Shown here piece by piece: positions 10,813-20,845 of a DNA stretch of 64,000 nucleotides (the stretch's first letter is position 1; each line of letters begins with the position of its first letter). Under the pieces are notes generated by a model. It made no database searches. It had not been told where the DNA came from and saw nothing but the letters and a program-made list of their open reading frames with translations. The stretch lies in NCBI RefSeq assembly GCF_030246865.1, contig NZ_CP126738.1:2480001-2544000 (forward strand), in the 5' to 3' direction. Made by a program: the position numbers and the translations under genes. The DNA comes from Microbacterium sp. zg-B96 (GTDB lineage Bacteria > Actinomycetota > Actinomycetes > Actinomycetales > Microbacteriaceae).

Positions 10813-13122
10813 TTAGTTGAACCTCGTCGGCGGGGTGTACGGCTCTTCGCGCACGAAAGTGGCGCCGAGCATCTGGCGCACGACCGGCTCGCCGTAGCGC
10901 TCCACTCCCCCGCGCGTCGCGATCGGACGGCTCGTGACGACCACCGGCGGCACGGGCACGTCGACGGGGACATCGGGGACGTCCGGCTCGTCGGCGTCTT
11001 CGGGCTCCGGGGGCGCGACGACATCCGCCGGCAGCACGTCACCCTCGCGCACCGGCGCGAGTGTGGCCACGCGTGCTCGGGCGGCGGCATCTTCGGGCTC
11101 GTCGTCGACGGCGAACTGGGCGGGAGCCACCGGCACGGTGGGGTCGTCGGCGGGAATAGCCGCGACCGCCCACTGCGTGACGGGCGCCGACGCGGATGCC
11201 GGTGCGGGCGCGGCCGGACCGGCGGACGGGACCCGCGAGCCGCCGGAGCCCCCACCGTCGCGGGGACCGCTCGGGGCGGGTCCGGATCCTTCGGGGCCGG
11301 CCGACGGCGGACCCGGCGGAACGGCGCCGGCGGGCGGCGGCGTGGGGTCGGTGTCGTGGCGGGCGATGTACTTCACGCGGATGCCGAGCACCTGCTGGAT
11401 CACGCCGCGCAGGTCTTCGCTGGGCCCCTGGCCCGCCTGCAGCTTCTTGAACGCCGTGACGTCGGCCTGGCTCTGGAACGCCAGCGTCAGCACGTCGTCG
11501 TCGAACGCGGCGACGCGGGCGACAGTGGCCACCAGCCACGACGTGCGGCTGACGTTCTCGAGGCGCTTGAGGATCTCGGGCCACGCGTCGCGGACGTGTG
11601 CGTAGGTGATGGGCCCGGCAGGGACGACGGGGGCATCGGCGGCCGCCGCGTCGGGTCCGGGGTCGGGCACGGTCGGGTCGGGACCGTGCTCCTCTTCGTC
11701 GTACGGCGGCGCGTCGGAGGGATCGGCGGGTGCCGTGTCGGTGAGGGGAGCAGCGGATGCCGCTGCGGACGTCGCCGGCGGTGCGGCGGCCGGCGGCGCG
11801 GCGGGCGCAGCGGCGGCGGCAGGAGCAGCGGCGGAAGCCGGAGCGGCGGCAGGGGCAGGCGCTGCAGCAGGCGCGACCGGGCGCTCCTGCCGAGGCGCAG
11901 GCGCGGCCGCGGGCGCCGCAGTCGGTGCCGGCACGCCAGGCGCAGCGACCGGCGCAGCCGCGGTGGGAGCCGCGACACCCGCACCCGCAGGCGCACGCCC
12001 GGCGGGTGGGGTCTGCGCCAGCACGCGCGCGACCAGCAGTTCCAACTGCAGCCGCGGCGACGTCGCCCCGGTCATGTCGTCGAGGGCCGCGACCACCAGG
12101 TCGGCCGTGCGAGACAGGCGCTCGGTGCCGAAGACACCGGCCTGCCGGCCCATGCGCTCGAGTGCGTCTTCCGGGACGCCGCGCAGCACTCCGGCGGCGC
12201 CGTCACCGGTGGCGGCCACCACGATCAGGTCGCGCAGGCGCTCGAGCAGGTCGTCGACGAAACGACGCGGGTCCTGGCCGGTCTGGATGACGCGGTCGAC
12301 GGCGGCGAAGGCACCGGCGGCGTCACCGGAACCGAAGGCCTCCACCACTTCGTCCAGCAGTTCGGCGTGGGTGTAGCCCAGCAGCGCCACGGCGCGCTCG
12401 TAACGCACGCGCACGGCGCCGTTCTCTGCGGCATCCGACCCGGCGATCAGCTGGTCCAGCAGCGACAGGGTGTCACGCGGCGACCCGCCACCGGCCCGGA
12501 CGACCAGCGGCAGCACGCCGGTTTCGACTTCCACGCCCTCCTGCGTGCACAGCTCCTGCACGTAGTCGAGCATCGGCCCGGGCGGGACGAGCCGGAACGG
12601 ATAGTGGTGGGTGCGCGAGCGGATCGTGCCGATGACCTTTTCGGGCTCGGTGGTCGCGAAGATGAACTTGATGTGGTCCGGCGGCTCTTCGACGAGCTTG
12701 AGCAGCGCGTTGAAGCCCTGCGGCGTCACCATGTGCGCCTCGTCGAGGATGAAGATCTTGAACCGGTCGCGGGCGGGCGCGAAGATCGCGCGCTCGCGCA
12801 GGTCGCGCGCGTCGTCGACGCCGTTGTGGGATGCCGCATCGATCTCGACCACATCGAGCGAACCGCCACCGCCGCGGCCGAGTTCGACGCAGCTCGGGCA
12901 GGTGCCGCACGGGGTGTCGGTCGGTCCCTGGGCGCAGTTGAGGCAGCGGGCGAGGATGCGCGCAGACGTGGTCTTGCCGCAGCCGCGCGGGCCGGAGAAC
13001 AGATACGCGTGCCCGATACGGTCACCGCGCAGTGCGGTCATGAGCGGGTCGGTGACCTGGGACTGCCCGATCATCTCGCCGAACGCCTCGGGACGGTAGC
13101 GGCGATAGAGGGCGGTGGTCAC
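10813..13122 (-). CDS. dnaX: DNA polymerase III subunit gamma/tau
   Basis: A 769-residue clamp-loader ATPase. The P-loop GPRGCGKTT is at 44-52, followed by a zinc-binding cysteine cluster (Cys63, 72, 75, 78) and Walker B DEAHM. The region from about residue 370 on is an Ala/Pro-rich linker and C-terminal tau-type domain. The GTG start at 13122 has TAGGCT exactly six bases upstream (13129-13134, minus strand), so the message is probably leaderless. It leads the dnaX-recR operon. No slippery A-run for a gamma frameshift is visible, so only the long form is expected. Confidence 0.96.
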   Translation of the reverse strand: MTTALYRRYRPEAFGEMIGQSQVTDPLMTALRGDRIGHAYLFSGPRGCGKTTSARILARCLNCAQGPTDTPCGTCPSCVELGRGGGGSLDVVEIDAASHNGVDDARDLRERAIFAPARDRFKIFILDEAHMVTPQGFNALLKLVEEPPDHIKFIFATTEPEKVIGTIRSRTHHYPFRLVPPGPMLDYVQELCTQEGVEVETGVLPLVVRAGGGSPRDTLSLLDQLIAGSDAAENGAVRVRYERAVALLGYTHAELLDEVVEAFGSGDAAGAFAAVDRVIQTGQDPRRFVDDLLERLRDLIVVAATGDGAAGVLRGVPEDALERMGRQAGVFGTERLSRTADLVVAALDDMTGATSPRLQLELLVARVLAQTPPAGRAPAGAGVAAPTAAAPVAAPGVPAPTAAPAAAPAPRQERPVAPAAAPAPAAAPASAAAPAAAAAPAAPPAAAPPATSAAASAAPLTDTAPADPSDAPPYDEEEHGPDPTVPDPGPDAAAADAPVVPAGPITYAHVRDAWPEILKRLENVSRTSWLVATVARVAAFDDDVLTLAFQSQADVTAFKKLQAGQGPSEDLRGVIQQVLGIRVKYIARHDTDPTPPPAGAVPPGPPSAGPEGSGPAPSGPRDGGGSGGSRVPSAGPAAPAPASASAPVTQWAVAAIPADDPTVPVAPAQFAVDDEPEDAAARARVATLAPVREGDVLPADVVAPPEPEDADEPDVPDVPVDVPVPPVVVTSRPIATRGGVERYGEPVVRQMLGATFVREEPYTPPTRFN

Positions 13123-13221
13123 TTCACTAGCCTACGGCGTGCCCACGACATCGCGCCCGGCACAATTCCCAGGCTCGAATCGGACCTGTCGCGTGTCCGC
13201 CGCCTGCGGGAGACTTCCTGC

Positions 13222-13905
13222 ATGGCACACCGCCCATCCCGCCGCCCGCTCCCGACCACCCGCGCCAGGGCGATCGTGGCCGCGGTACTGGCGGCATCCG
13301 TCGCGGCATCCGGAATGCTCGTCGCCTGCACCCCGCGCATCCGCGCACCTGCCACCCCCACCGCGACGGTCACGCCGACCCCGACGACACCGGCGCCGCG
13401 GCCCGATGCGACCATCCCGGAATCCCCCGACAGCGCCGACGCGGCACTGTCGTGCACCGACGACCTCGCGGCGTGGATCCTGGGCGAATCCGGGCTCATC
13501 GCCGACGAGCGCGTCGCGACGCCCGCGCCGAGCGACCCGACGGTGGACTTCACCCGGCTCGCCGCCCCCGCCTGCGCGTTCCGCGGCACCCACCGCTCCT
13601 TCACCGACATCGACGAGCTCGAGGCGACCTCGGATGTGCGGGCGTGGGTCCTTCCGGATGCCGCGGCGGCCGCGGCCCACGCCGACGCCGCCATCGCCGT
13701 GCTTGAGGCCGCCGGCTACACCACGACGTCCCGGAAGGACGGCACGGACCCCGCCGCGCATCTGCTGCGCGTGGTGGGGACCGAGGTCGCCGATGAGAGC
13801 GTCGTGCTCACGCGGGACCACGTCCCGTCGGTGCGCGGCCTCGGCGCCGACGCGGGTCCGGTGGCCGTCGTGGTCGGGGTGGTCACCTTCGCGACCGTCG
13901 GCTGA
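13222..13905 (+). CDS. Putative secreted lipoprotein, unknown function
   Basis: A 227-residue protein with a basic N-terminus, a hydrophobic stretch (about residues 17-34) and a lipobox ending LVAC, followed by a Thr/Pro-rich linker (about 40-65). The ATG at 13222 is preceded by GGGAG. After lipidation it should sit on the outer face of the membrane. The C-terminal roughly 150 residues contain several cysteines (SCTDD, PACAF) and a short ending hydrophobic strand. I recognise no domain. It is divergent from dnaX and convergent with the GH65 gene. Confidence 0.7.
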   Translation: MAHRPSRRPLPTTRARAIVAAVLAASVAASGMLVACTPRIRAPATPTATVTPTPTTPAPRPDATIPESPDSADAALSCTDDLAAWILGESGLIADERVATPAPSDPTVDFTRLAAPACAFRGTHRSFTDIDELEATSDVRAWVLPDAAAAAAHADAAIAVLEAAGYTTTSRKDGTDPAAHLLRVVGTEVADESVVLTRDHVPSVRGLGADAGPVAVVVGVVTFATVG

Positions 13906-13947
13906 CGCCGCGCGACCGCGCCCGCGCCCCCGACAACCCGCACAGCC

Positions 13948-13994
13948 GAACGGCCGGCGCCAGGGACCTCACGTGGCCCCGCCGCCGGCCGTTC
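13948..13994. terminator. Bidirectional terminator between lipoprotein and GH65 genes
   Basis: A perfect 12-bp inverted repeat, GAACGGCCGGCG (13948-13959) and CGCCGGCCGTTC (13983-13994), with a 23-base loop between two convergent stop codons. Confidence 0.7.
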
Positions 13995-14003
13995 ATCGGG
14001 TGC

Positions 14004-16556
14004 TTACGTGTCGGCCCGGACGTTCGCGTCGTCGCCGGACAGCAGTTCCTCGTCGGAGATGACGGGGATGGAGCTGGTGAGGGTGGGGATCGACGCCGAC
14101 AGGAAGGTGCCGTCGTCGCGACGGGCATCCTCGATCTGGCGCAGCGACGGGCGGCCGGGGATGTTCGGCCCCTGCCCCTGCAGCGGCACCACGAGCGTCT
14201 CGCCGCCGGCGATCACGTGGCCCGCACCCCGCACCGACAGCACGATCGGTCCACCGGGGCCGGCGCTCAGCGTGATCGCGTCTGCGGTGATCTCCACGTC
14301 CAGCCGCGTGCCGTGCCACAGCAGCGAGTAGGACAGCGACGGCCAGTCGGCCGGCAGGCGCGGGTCGAACGACAGGTCGCCGAAGTGATCGCGCATGCCG
14401 CCGAATCCCGACACCAGCGCCGTCCACACCCCGCCGGCCGATGCCACGTGCACGCCGTCGGAGGCGTTGTGGTGCAGGTCGCCGAGGTCGACGTAGATCG
14501 ACTCCAGGAAGTACTCCAGCGCGAGTTCCTGATAGCCCACTTCCGCCGCCAGGATCGACTGCACGACCGCCGACAGGGTGGAATCCCCCGTCGTCAGCGG
14601 GTCGTAGTAGTTGAAGTCGGCGAGTTTCTCCTCGTCGGTGAAGTGGTTGCCCTGCAGGAACAGGGCCAGCACGACGTCGGCCTGCTTGAGCACCTGGTAG
14701 CGGTAGATCACCAGCGGATGGAAGTGCAGCAGCAGCGGCCGGCGGTCCGCCGGAGTCTTCTCCAGGTCCCAGACTTCCTTCTCCAGGAACACGTGGTCCT
14801 GCGGGTGGATGCCGAGCGCCTCGCTGAACGGGATGTGCATGGCATCGGCCGCGCGATCCCACGACTCCGCCTCACCCGGTTCCAGTCCCAGCCGGTCCGC
14901 CGCCAGCTGGTACGCGTCGGGCGCGTCCTGCTGCATGTCGCGGATCGTCCGCGCCGCGAAGCGCAGGTTGAAGCGGGCCATGACGTTGGTGAACAGGTTG
15001 TCGTTGACGACGGTGGTGTACTCGTCGGGCCCGGTGACGCCGTGGATGTGGAACGTGTCGCCGTCGGCGTCATCGTCGTCGTCATGGATGCCGTCGCTCG
15101 TGCGCCAGAAGCCCAGCGTCGCCCACAGGCGCGCCGTCTCCACCGCGATGTCCACGCCGTCGGTGTAGAGGAAGTCGAGGTCGCCGGTGGCGCGCACGTA
15201 CTTGGCCAGCGCAAAACACACGTCGGCGTTGATGTGGTACTGCGCGGTGCCGGCGGCGTAGTACGCCGACGCCTCCTCGCCGTTGATCGTGCGCCACGGG
15301 AACAGCGCGCCGGCCTCGTTCAGCTGGGCGGCGCGTTTGCGGCCGGCCGGCAGCATGAGGTACCGCATGCGCAGGGCGTTGCGCGCCCACCGCGGGGTCG
15401 TATACGCCAGGAACGGGAGCACATAGATCTCGGTGTCCCAGAAGTAGTGGCCGCTGTAGCCCGACCCCGTGACGCCCTTGGCCGGCACGCCCATGCCGTC
15501 GGCGCGGGCCGCGGCCTGCGCCAGCTGGAACAGGCACCAGCGGGCCGCCTGCTGCAGGTCGTCGTGACCGGCGATCTTGACGTCCGAGCGCTCCCAGAAG
15601 TCGGCGCACCACTGGCGCTGCTGCTCGAACAAGGCGGGCACGCCCACGCTCTGCGCGCGATCCAGGGTGCGACGGCACCGGTCGACGAGTTCCCGCGCCG
15701 GCACGCCGCGGGACGTGTGGTAGGTCACGATCTTGGTCACCGTGGTGGGCACGCCCGCCTTGGCCTGCACGCGGTACAGGTTCTTGGCGATGTCGGGCTC
15801 GATGAGGCCCCGTACGTCGTACTCGTTCTCGGTCTCGATGATGTGGTCGGCGGCGACGGCGAGGGTCATCCCCGACGCCGTCACGCGGTACGACAGCGCG
15901 GTGCGCGCGCCGTCCTGCCAGTAGTCCTGCGGCTGCAGCACCCGCTCCTGCATCCGATCGGCCTTGCGTGGGTCGAAGCCGGCGCGGCGCGGCGTGACGG
16001 CGGTGCCGCCGTAGACGTCCTCGCCGTCCTGGCGGTTGACCAGCTGGCAGTTGATCGTGACGGGGGCGTCGGCGTTGAGCACGGTGACGGTGATGGACAT
16101 CACCGAAAGGTGCTTCTCCTCGAACGACACCATCCGCTCGAAGTCGATCTGCACCTCCTTGCCGCTGGGAGTCACCCACAGCACGTGGCGGCGCAGCACC
16201 CCGTCGCGCATGTCGAGCACCCGCTCGTACTCGCGGACGTCGGCGATGTCCAACGACAGCGGCTCGTCCTCGACGTAGATGCGCATGACCTTCGCGTCGG
16301 GGGCGTTGATGATGGTCTGCCCGACCTCGGCGAACCCGTACGCCTGCTCGGCGTGACGGATCGGGAAGGTCTCATGGAACCCGTTGATGAACGTGCCGTG
16401 CTCATGACCGTGCAGCCCCTCGGGCTGGTTGCCGCGCATGCCGAGGTACCCGTTGCCGACGGCGAACAGGGTCTCGGTCACACCGACGTCCTCGAGCGAG
16501 AAGTTCTTCTCGACGAGACGCCAGGGGTCGACGGGGAAGCGATCGCGGTCGATCAT
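14004..16556 (-). CDS. Glycoside hydrolase family 65 protein (disaccharide phosphorylase or hydrolase)
   Basis: An 850-residue GH65 enzyme. Seen: the N-terminal beta-sandwich with ETLFAVGNGYLGMRGN (28-43), the (alpha/alpha)6 catalytic domain with SGHYFWDTEIY (368-378), and the putative general acid Glu512 in GVTGPDEYTT. GH65 includes maltose, trehalose and kojibiose phosphorylases, which release beta-glucose 1-phosphate. The next gene, 36 bases on the other side of its start, encodes a beta-phosphoglucomutase-like HAD enzyme that would convert that product, so a phosphorylase role is favoured. Which disaccharide is used cannot be read from sequence. No signal peptide: cytoplasmic. Confidence 0.9.
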   Translation of the reverse strand: MIDRDRFPVDPWRLVEKNFSLEDVGVTETLFAVGNGYLGMRGNQPEGLHGHEHGTFINGFHETFPIRHAEQAYGFAEVGQTIINAPDAKVMRIYVEDEPLSLDIADVREYERVLDMRDGVLRRHVLWVTPSGKEVQIDFERMVSFEEKHLSVMSITVTVLNADAPVTINCQLVNRQDGEDVYGGTAVTPRRAGFDPRKADRMQERVLQPQDYWQDGARTALSYRVTASGMTLAVAADHIIETENEYDVRGLIEPDIAKNLYRVQAKAGVPTTVTKIVTYHTSRGVPARELVDRCRRTLDRAQSVGVPALFEQQRQWCADFWERSDVKIAGHDDLQQAARWCLFQLAQAAARADGMGVPAKGVTGSGYSGHYFWDTEIYVLPFLAYTTPRWARNALRMRYLMLPAGRKRAAQLNEAGALFPWRTINGEEASAYYAAGTAQYHINADVCFALAKYVRATGDLDFLYTDGVDIAVETARLWATLGFWRTSDGIHDDDDDADGDTFHIHGVTGPDEYTTVVNDNLFTNVMARFNLRFAARTIRDMQQDAPDAYQLAADRLGLEPGEAESWDRAADAMHIPFSEALGIHPQDHVFLEKEVWDLEKTPADRRPLLLHFHPLVIYRYQVLKQADVVLALFLQGNHFTDEEKLADFNYYDPLTTGDSTLSAVVQSILAAEVGYQELALEYFLESIYVDLGDLHHNASDGVHVASAGGVWTALVSGFGGMRDHFGDLSFDPRLPADWPSLSYSLLWHGTRLDVEITADAITLSAGPGGPIVLSVRGAGHVIAGGETLVVPLQGQGPNIPGRPSLRQIEDARRDDGTFLSASIPTLTSSIPVISDEELLSGDDANVRADT

Positions 16557-16592
16557 GGGGGGCCTTCCGGGTGTTGTCAGGTTCGGGAAAAG

Positions 16593-17324
16593 TCAGTCGA
16601 GGAAGGCGTCGAGGTCGTCGACGACCACGTGGGCACCGGCGTCGAGGAGCACCTGCGCCCCCACGCCGCGGTCGACCCCCACGACGAGGGCGAAGCCACC
16701 GGCAGCGGCGGACTGCACGCCGCTGTGGGCGTCTTCGATCGCGGCGCTGCGGGCGGGGTCCACGCCCAGCATCTGCGCGGCGACGAGGAACATCTCGGGT
16801 GCGGGTTTGCTGGGGATGTGCTCGCGCTCGGCCACGAGGCCGTCCATGATCACCGGGAACCGGTCGATGAGCCCGGCGACGGTGAGCACTTCGCGGGCGT
16901 TCTTCGAACTCGACACGACCGCCACCGGCATCCCTGCCGCCTGCAGCTTGTCCAGCAGTCGCAGCGACCCCGGGTACGGCGCAATGCCCTCCTCGCGCAG
17001 CACCCGCTCGAACACGATGTTCTTGCGGTTGCCGATGCCGCACACCGTGTCGGCGGTCGGCGGGTCCGACGGGTCGCCCCAGGGGACTTCCACGTCGCGG
17101 CTGCGCAGCAGGCTCGCGACGCCGTCGTAGCGCTTCTTGCCGTCCAGGCTCTGGAAGTAGTCACGCTCGGTGTACGGCGGAGTGATGCCCCACGCCGTGA
17201 ACAGTTCCGTGAACATCGCCTGCCAGGCGTGCATGTGCACTTCGGCGGTCGGAGTCAGCACCCCGTCCAGGTCGAAAAGAACGGCGTCGTAGGAGGTCAA
17301 CTCGGGAAGAGTGCGTGTGGACAC
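16593..17324 (-). CDS. pgmB: Beta-phosphoglucomutase family HAD enzyme
   Basis: A 243-residue HAD subfamily IA protein. Motif I DLDGVLT (18-24) carries the nucleophile Asp18 and the acid/base Asp20. VVSSSKNA is motif II, SKPAPE supplies motif III, and EDAHSGV is motif IV. These match beta-phosphoglucomutase, which turns beta-glucose 1-phosphate into glucose 6-phosphate. It lies directly upstream of the GH65 gene in the same direction, a classic phosphorylase pair. GTG start with TACGCT exactly six bases upstream (17331-17336), a leaderless arrangement. Confidence 0.85.
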   Translation of the reverse strand: MSTRTLPELTSYDAVLFDLDGVLTPTAEVHMHAWQAMFTELFTAWGITPPYTERDYFQSLDGKKRYDGVASLLRSRDVEVPWGDPSDPPTADTVCGIGNRKNIVFERVLREEGIAPYPGSLRLLDKLQAAGMPVAVVSSSKNAREVLTVAGLIDRFPVIMDGLVAEREHIPSKPAPEMFLVAAQMLGVDPARSAAIEDAHSGVQSAAAGGFALVVGVDRGVGAQVLLDAGAHVVVDDLDAFLD

Positions 17325-17371
17325 TCAGTCAGCGTAGTCGCGCATTCTGTACGCCGGAATGCGCGTGCGCG

Positions 17372-18610
17372 TCACAGCCCGGCGACGACCTCGAGCGCCT
17401 GGCGGGCGATCTCGAGCTCTTCGTTGGTGGGGACGACGAGCACCGTGACCGCGGAGTCGTCGGCGGAGATGACGCGGATGCCGCGACCTCGTGCCTCGTT
17501 GCGCTCCGGGTCCAGCTTCACACCGGCGAAACCGAGCGTCGAGACGGCCCCGGCACGCACGATCGGGGAGTTCTCGCCCACGCCGGCGGTGAACACGATC
17601 ACGTCGACCCCGCCCAGCTGGGCCATGTAGGAGCCCGCGTAGGCGCGCAGCCGGTGCAGGTACACGTCCATCGCGAGCGTGGCATCCTCGTCACCGGCTC
17701 CGACCCGTTCTTCCAGGTCGCGCATGTCGGTGACCCCGGCCAGCCCCAGCACGCCGCTGGTCTTGTTGAGCATGTCGTCGAGGTCGTCGATGGTCATCCT
17801 GGCGCGGCGGGCGAGGTGGAACAGCACCGCCGGGTCGATGTCGCCCGAGCGGGTGCCCATGACCAGGCCCTGCAGCGGCGTGAGGCCCATCGAGGTGTCG
17901 ACCGACTTGCCGCCGTCGACGGCGGTCGCCGACGCGCCGTTGCCGAGGTGGAACACGACCTGCTTGAGTTCCTCCAGCGGTCGGCCGAGGAACTCCGCTG
18001 CGGTGCGGCTGACGTATTTGTGGGACGTGCCGTGGAACCCGTAGCGGCGGATACGGTGCGCCTCGGCCAGGTCCTTGTCGATCGCGTAGGTGTAGGCGGC
18101 CGGCGGCAGCGTCTGGTGGAACGCGGTGTCGAAGACGGCGACGTGCGCGAGCTCGGGGAACGCGGCCTTGGCGGCACGGATGCCCTGCAACGCACCGGGG
18201 TTGTGCAGCGGCGCGAGCACCGACAACTCGTCGATGTTGATCTCCACGAGGTTGGACACCAGCGTCGGCTCGAAGAAGCGCGCCCCGCCGTGCACGACGC
18301 GGTGACCGACGGCGACCGGCGGGTTCTCCGTCAGCGACGGCCCCCACTCGGCGAACGCGGCGAGCATCACGCCGAAGCCGGTGGTGTGGTCGGGGATCGG
18401 CAACTCACGGGTGTACGTGGCAGCCGTCGCCGTCACTGCCTCGGTGCCCCCGCCCGAAGGCAGGCCCATGGTGACCTTGTGCTTGGCGGCGCCGATCGAC
18501 TCGCCGATGCGCTCGACCAGACCCGAGGCGAGGACGCGCCCGTCCTCCGGTTCGACCAGCTGGTATTTGAACGACGATGATCCGCTGTTGACGACGAGCA
18601 CGACGCTCAT
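17372..18610 (-). CDS. ackA: Acetate kinase
   Basis: A 412-residue acetate kinase, interconverting acetyl phosphate and acetate with ADP/ATP. Seen: VVNSGSSSFKYQLVE at the N-terminus, VGHRVVHGGARFF, and HLGNGASATAVDGGKSVDTS, the family signatures. Its ATG overlaps the pta stop by four bases (18607-18610), so the two are translationally coupled. Together they form the Pta-AckA overflow/acetate-assimilation pathway. Confidence 0.97.
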   Translation of the reverse strand: MSVVLVVNSGSSSFKYQLVEPEDGRVLASGLVERIGESIGAAKHKVTMGLPSGGGTEAVTATAATYTRELPIPDHTTGFGVMLAAFAEWGPSLTENPPVAVGHRVVHGGARFFEPTLVSNLVEINIDELSVLAPLHNPGALQGIRAAKAAFPELAHVAVFDTAFHQTLPPAAYTYAIDKDLAEAHRIRRYGFHGTSHKYVSRTAAEFLGRPLEELKQVVFHLGNGASATAVDGGKSVDTSMGLTPLQGLVMGTRSGDIDPAVLFHLARRARMTIDDLDDMLNKTSGVLGLAGVTDMRDLEERVGAGDEDATLAMDVYLHRLRAYAGSYMAQLGGVDVIVFTAGVGENSPIVRAGAVSTLGFAGVKLDPERNEARGRGIRVISADDSAVTVLVVPTNEELEIARQALEVVAGL

Positions 18611-20739
18611 GCGGTTGCCTCTCCCTGCGCTTGGATCGCAGTGATGGCGATCGTGTTGATGATGTCGTCGACGAGTGCGCCGCGCGACAGATCATTGATG
18701 GGCTTGTTGAGCCCCTGCAGCACCGGGCCGATGGCGATGGCGCCGGCCGAGCGCTGCACAGCTTTGTAGGTGTTGTTCCCGGTGTTCAGGTCGGGGAAGA
18801 CGAACACCGTCGCCCGGCCGGCGACGCTGGAGCCGGGCATCTTCTTGGATGCCACGGCGGCGTCGGTTGCCGCGTCGTACTGGATCGGTCCCTCCACCGG
18901 AAGCTGCGGCGCGCGCTCGCGCACGAGCACGGTGGCCGCCCGCACCTTCTCCACGTCGGCACCGGTACCCGACTCGCCTGTCGAGTAGGACAGCATCGCC
19001 ACGCGCGGTTCGATGCCGAACTGCGACGCCGTCGCCGCGGACGACACCGCGATGTCGGCGAGCTGTTCGCTCGTGGGGTCGGGGATCACGGCGCAGTCGC
19101 CGTAGACGAGCACGCGGTCGGCGAGCGCCATCAGGAACACGCTCGAGACGACCGAGACGCCCGGCTTGGTCTTGATGATCTCGAACGCCGGCCGGATGGT
19201 GTGCGCCGTGGTGTGCGAGGCGCCCGAGACCATGCCGTCGGCCAGGCCCAGGTGCACCATCATCGTGCCGAAGTACGACACGTCGGTGACGGTGTCGGCG
19301 GCGCGCTCGTAGGTCATGCCCTTGTGCGCGCGCAGTCGGGTGTACTCCTGCGCGAACTTGTCCACGTACTCGCCGTCGAACGGGCTGATGATGTCGGCGC
19401 CGGTCAGGTCGATACCCAGGTCCCGGGCGCGGCCCCGCACATCGGTCTCCTTGCCGAGGATCGTGACGTCGGCGATGCCGCGGGTGAGCACGGTGGCCGC
19501 GGCGCGCAGCACGCGGTCGTCGTCGCCCTCGGGCAGCACGATGCGGCGACGGGCGCTGCGGGCACGCTCCATCAGGCCGTATTCGAACATCAGCGGCGTG
19601 ACGACGGTGGTCTTGGCCACCCCGAGTGCCTGGGTGAGATCTTCGGTGTCGACGTGCTTCTCGAACAGGGCAAGCGCGGTGTCGTACCGGCGCGGCGAGT
19701 CGGCGGCGAGGCGCCCGCGGGCGCCCATGACGCGCACCGCGGTGTCGTAGGTGCCGAGGTCGGTCGCGATGATCGGCAGCGTCGACCCCAACCCGTCGAT
19801 CAGGCTGTCGATCGTCTCCGGCAGCGGGAACGGGCCGTTGAGCACGACCGCGGCCACCGACGGGAAGGTACCCGATGTGTGAGCCAGCAGCGTCGCCAGT
19901 AACACCTCGGTACGGTCGGCGGGGATCACCACGACGGCCGACTCGGTCAGCCGCGGCAGCACGTTGACCATCGACATGCCCGCCACGACGATGTTCACCA
20001 CCTCGTGGGTCAGCATCTCGGGGTCGCCCTTGACCAGCGTGCCCTCGAGCGCGTGCAGGATGTCGCGCACCGACGGGGCGACGAGGTACAGATCTTCCGG
20101 GATCGCCCGCACCGGGATATCGCGGCCGGGGAGCGCTGCGGCGACGGCGGCGGTGAGGGCGTCGACGGTCTCGCCGAGGCGATCGGCGTCGGCACGGTTG
20201 GCGACGACGGCGAACAGGTCGGCGCGCCCGTGGGCAAGTTCGGCGAGGCCGAGCGAGGTGATCTGCCCCATCTCCTCGGGGGTGCGGGCGATGGTGGTGC
20301 CCAGCTGCTCGCTCTGACCTTGGAGGTCACGCCCACCGACGACCAGCAGCACCGGGACGCCGAGGTTCGCGGCGATGCGCGCGTTGTAGGCCAGTTCGGC
20401 CGGGCTGCCGACGTCGGTGTAGTCGCTGCCGACCACCACGACCGCGTCGCACTGCCGCTCGACGGCCTTGAACCGCTCGACGATCGTCGCCAGCGACCCC
20501 TCCGGGTCGGCGCGGACGTCGTCGTAGGTGACGCCGATGCACTCGTCGTACTCGAGGTCCACCCCGTCGTGGTCGAGCAGCATCTCCAGCACGTAGTCGC
20601 GCCGGTCCGTCGACCGTGCGATCGCGCGGAACACCCCCACCCGGGGGGTCGCCCGGCTCAGGGCGTCCAGCACCCCGAGCGCGATGGTGGACTTGCCGGA
20701 ATGACCTTCGACCGAGGTGATGTATATGCTCTGCGCCAC
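18607..20739 (-). CDS. pta: Phosphate acetyltransferase (long form)
   Basis: A 710-residue enzyme converting acetyl-CoA and phosphate to acetyl phosphate. The N-terminal P-loop-like domain (SVEGHSGKSTIALGVLD, about 9-25), a DRTGG regulatory domain and the C-terminal PTA domain from about residue 390 give the long E. coli-type form. The GTG start at 20739 has TAGGGT exactly six bases upstream (20746-20751), so it is probably leaderless. It leads the pta-ackA operon. Confidence 0.96.
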   Translation of the reverse strand: MAQSIYITSVEGHSGKSTIALGVLDALSRATPRVGVFRAIARSTDRRDYVLEMLLDHDGVDLEYDECIGVTYDDVRADPEGSLATIVERFKAVERQCDAVVVVGSDYTDVGSPAELAYNARIAANLGVPVLLVVGGRDLQGQSEQLGTTIARTPEEMGQITSLGLAELAHGRADLFAVVANRADADRLGETVDALTAAVAAALPGRDIPVRAIPEDLYLVAPSVRDILHALEGTLVKGDPEMLTHEVVNIVVAGMSMVNVLPRLTESAVVVIPADRTEVLLATLLAHTSGTFPSVAAVVLNGPFPLPETIDSLIDGLGSTLPIIATDLGTYDTAVRVMGARGRLAADSPRRYDTALALFEKHVDTEDLTQALGVAKTTVVTPLMFEYGLMERARSARRRIVLPEGDDDRVLRAAATVLTRGIADVTILGKETDVRGRARDLGIDLTGADIISPFDGEYVDKFAQEYTRLRAHKGMTYERAADTVTDVSYFGTMMVHLGLADGMVSGASHTTAHTIRPAFEIIKTKPGVSVVSSVFLMALADRVLVYGDCAVIPDPTSEQLADIAVSSAATASQFGIEPRVAMLSYSTGESGTGADVEKVRAATVLVRERAPQLPVEGPIQYDAATDAAVASKKMPGSSVAGRATVFVFPDLNTGNNTYKAVQRSAGAIAIGPVLQGLNKPINDLSRGALVDDIINTIAITAIQAQGEATA

Positions 20740-20845
20740 ACGCCCACCCTAGGCGGGCCCCCGCCGGGCGAACAGGCAGGGGTCCGTGAATAATCCCGAC
20801 GGCCCCCCCTTGCGGGTGTGCGGGGCCGCCCGGTTGAGTGTGCGC

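Noticed and set aside
10813..13122. Programmed frameshift for a short gamma subunit in dnaX
   Set aside because: No A-rich slippery heptamer or following stem was seen in the GC-rich linker.
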